Assembly: GCA_964564785.1 (NCBI GenBank)
Contig: CAZMCT010000001.1
Coordinates: forward strand, 56,011-120,010
DNA: 64,000 nt
Reading direction: 5' to 3'
DNA from: CAZMCT01 sp964564785
GTDB taxonomy: Bacteria > Planctomycetota > Phycisphaerae > UBA1845 > Fen-1342
Each line of letters begins with the position of its first letter. Positions within the stretch are counted from its first letter, which is position 1. Positions 62,264 to 64,000 of the stretch are shown here, piece after piece. The notes beneath the pieces are model-generated. The model was given only the letters and a program-made list of their open reading frames with translations, ran no database searches and was not told the DNA's origin. The position numbers and the translations under genes were made by a program.

Positions 62264-63346
62264 ATGAAGCCCACGCCGTGGCTCAAGCCGCTGGCCGTCG
62301 CGTACGGGGGCGTGATCCGGGCTCGCAATCTCTACTACGACCACGCCCGCGGCGCCGTGCGACACGCCGGCATCCCCACCATCAGCGTTGGCAACATCAC
62401 CGTCGGCGGAACCGGCAAGACCCCCCTCGTGATCGAGATCGCCCGCCGCCTGCTCGACATGCACCGGCGGCCCGCGATCCTCACCCGCGGCTACAAGGGC
62501 CGCCCGGGCGCGCTCGCCGACGAAGTCCAGGAGTACCACGCCTCCGTGCCCGCCGTCCCCGTCGTCGTCGATCCCGACCGTGTGCGCGGCGCCGCCACCG
62601 CCCGCAGCGACCACCACGCCGACTGCCTCGTGCTCGACGACGGCTTCCAGCACCGCCGCCTCGGCCGCAACCTGGACATCGTCCTCATCGACGCACTGCG
62701 ACCCTGGGGCGGCGCGTGGGAAGCGCCCGCCGACCGGCGCTCCAACGGCGCCCTGCTCCCCGCCGGTGGACTGCGCGAACCGCTCGACAGCCTTCGTCGC
62801 GCCGACCTGTTTGTCATCACACGCACCAATCAGGTGGAACCCGAACGCGTGGAAGCCATCACCGCCAGACTCGAGCGCTACGCCCCCGGCCGCCCCGTGA
62901 TGCGGGCCCAGGTCCGCCCCGACCGGGCCGTCCTCCGCGATGGCCGCAGCCTGCCGGTCGAGGCGCTGGCCGGCCGCCGGCTGCTGCCCGTGTCCGCGAT
63001 CGGAAACGCGCTCACGTTCGAGCGCATGGTCCACGCGCTTTCGCCCCTGTCGGCTTCCGTGGCTTTTCCCGACCACCACCGCTATTCGTCGGCGGACGTC
63101 GACCTCATCCGGGCGCAGGCCCTGCGCCACGGCGCCGAGTGGGTGGTGACAACCCGCAAGGACTGGGCCAAACTGGAGCCGCTCTGGCCTGCGGACCAGG
63201 AGCTCGTCCGCCTCGAGATGCGCCTCGAGCTCGGCGAACAGGCCGAGCTGTTCTGGGCCCGCGTACGCGAAGCGCTGGAACCCGCCGCCGCGGGCTCCGG
63301 CCCGGCGCCGAACGCCGACGCGCGACCGGCTGGTGGTGACTCGTGA
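62264..63346 (+). CDS. lpxK: Tetraacyldisaccharide 4'-kinase
   Basis: 360 residues. P-loop VGNITVGGTGKTP (42-54) and the family motifs GYKGRPG, DDGFQHRRLGRNLDIVLID, PDHHRYSSADVD and TTRKDWAKL match LpxK, which phosphorylates the 4' position of the lipid A disaccharide in the inner membrane. It is 11 bp after the epimerase gene and overlaps the next gene as GTGA, so all three form an operon. Together with the lptD-like gene this supports a lipid A-bearing outer membrane. Confidence 0.94.
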   Translation: MKPTPWLKPLAVAYGGVIRARNLYYDHARGAVRHAGIPTISVGNITVGGTGKTPLVIEIARRLLDMHRRPAILTRGYKGRPGALADEVQEYHASVPAVPVVVDPDRVRGAATARSDHHADCLVLDDGFQHRRLGRNLDIVLIDALRPWGGAWEAPADRRSNGALLPAGGLREPLDSLRRADLFVITRTNQVEPERVEAITARLERYAPGRPVMRAQVRPDRAVLRDGRSLPVEALAGRRLLPVSAIGNALTFERMVHALSPLSASVAFPDHHRYSSADVDLIRAQALRHGAEWVVTTRKDWAKLEPLWPADQELVRLEMRLELGEQAELFWARVREALEPAAAGSGPAPNADARPAGGDS

Positions 63347-64000
63347 ATAACCCTGAACGCCCCCGCCTCGACTGGTCCCGCCTGCGGCTGATCTCCCGCT
63401 GCGACCGCGCTCACAAGGTCGCGGTCGAAGCCCTCGCCAAAACCCCGCCGCCCGGCTGCTCCTTCCGCGAGTGGCTCGCCGCGCTCCCCGACTTCCTCGG
63501 CGCCGCCGAGCTCCGCCAGATCGTCGCCGCCGTCGTCGCCGCCCGCCGCGCCGGCCGGCCCGTCGTCTTCGCCTTCGGCGGCCACGTCATCAAAACCGGT
63601 TGCTCATCCCTCGTCATCGACTTGATCCACCGCGGCCTCGTCACCGCCCTCGCTACCAACGGCTCCGGCGCCATCCACGACCTCGAGCTGGCCGAAACCG
63701 GCGCCACCAGCGAGGACGTTGCCGACACCATCCGTGATGGCCGTTTCGGAATGGTCCGCGAAACCTGCGAGCGCATGAACGCCGCCGCCCGCGCCGGCGC
63801 CGCGGTCGGCCTCGGCCGGGCGCTCGGCCAACTGCTCGCCGACGGCCGTGCGCCCCACCAGGACCTGAGCCTCTTCGCGGCCGCGTACCGCGCCGGCATC
63901 CCGGCTACCGTGCACGTCGCGCTCGGCACCGACACCGTGCACATGCATCCCCAGGCCGACGGCGCCGCGATCGGCGCCGCCTCGCTGGCCGACTTCCGCC
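63343..64000 (+). CDS. Deoxyhypusine-synthase-like protein (partial, runs off the end)
   Basis: At least 219 residues from a GTG that overlaps the lpxK stop. The N-terminus is VNNPERPRLDWSRLRLISRC, then FAFGGHVIKTGCSSLVIDLI, ALATNGSGAIHDLELAETG and VHVALGTDTVHMHP. The GGHVIKTG and ATNGSGAIHD blocks resemble the NAD-binding core of deoxyhypusine synthase, although bacteria lack eIF5A; related bacterial proteins often act on polyamines or other substrates. The gene continues past the window end. Its coupling to lpxK is a recurring arrangement I associate with planctomycetes, but the function is open. Confidence 0.7.
   Translation, partial: MNNPERPRLDWSRLRLISRCDRAHKVAVEALAKTPPPGCSFREWLAALPDFLGAAELRQIVAAVVAARRAGRPVVFAFGGHVIKTGCSSLVIDLIHRGLVTALATNGSGAIHDLELAETGATSEDVADTIRDGRFGMVRETCERMNAAARAGAAVGLGRALGQLLADGRAPHQDLSLFAAAYRAGIPATVHVALGTDTVHMHPQADGAAIGAASLADFR

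Noticed and set aside
1..64000. CRISPR arrays, tRNA or rRNA genes, transposases
   Set aside because: No regularly spaced direct repeats, cloverleaf pattern, rRNA-like sequence or transposase motif was seen; negative by eye, not by search.

Overview
The window reads as chromosome of a high-GC, Gram-negative-type planctomycete, most likely class Phycisphaerae. The evidence is: secreted proteins ending in dockerin-like or PEP-CTERM (VPEP...RRR) tails, large Cys-rich and FG-GAP secreted proteins, several PilZ proteins, and genes for lipid A synthesis (lpxK) and outer-membrane LPS assembly (lptD-like). The assignment is inference from gene content. I see no rRNA, tRNA, CRISPR array, transposase or prophage.

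Layout. 0-6 kb: spoVR, a MORN-type secreted protein and a very large secreted BNR/FN3/dockerin protein. 6-14 kb: two PilZ proteins, a BatA/VWA membrane protein, a four-gene operon of uncharacterised membrane proteins (10383-13495) and tatA. 14-18.8 kb: an ABC permease-CPBP protease fusion translationally coupled to a polyferredoxin, then a YwaF-type membrane protein. 18.8-27 kb: a glycosyltransferase, an ALDH7 dehydrogenase, aquaporin, a phosphate-type porin and an endonuclease/exonuclease/phosphatase-family protein. 27-36.7 kb: polA, lptD-like, purF and an FG-GAP/dockerin protein. 36.8-43.4 kb: two paralogous PEP-CTERM proteins, queG, small proteins, rsmA, and a selenocysteine-encoding selD read through an in-frame TGA. 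43.5-52 kb: a DUF3553-like protein, ParA, VanZ, nadA, an HGSNAT-like acyltransferase, a fucose-isomerase-like enzyme, a candidate small RNA and a dicarboxylate symporter. 52-64 kb: a PEP-CTERM protein, a large Cys-rich dockerin protein, an S9 peptidase, a PilZ/pseudo-receiver/pseudo-HPt protein, a degenerate Nudix protein and the operon epimerase-lpxK-deoxyhypusine-synthase-like gene, which runs off the end.

The most unusual structure is a family of about 100-115 bp imperfect palindromes (eight copies plus a fragment). They are bounded by AGCCCGTTGAAAAAGG-type inverted termini around a conserved asymmetric core. Three copies supply the stop codon of the neighbouring gene, and the core stays open in one frame in several copies. 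Other leads are the selenocysteine selD with a GGUC-capped hairpin, a strong-promoter/terminator small RNA candidate at about 50.4 kb, the uncharacterised four-gene membrane operon, and a signalling protein that has lost both phosphorelay residues.
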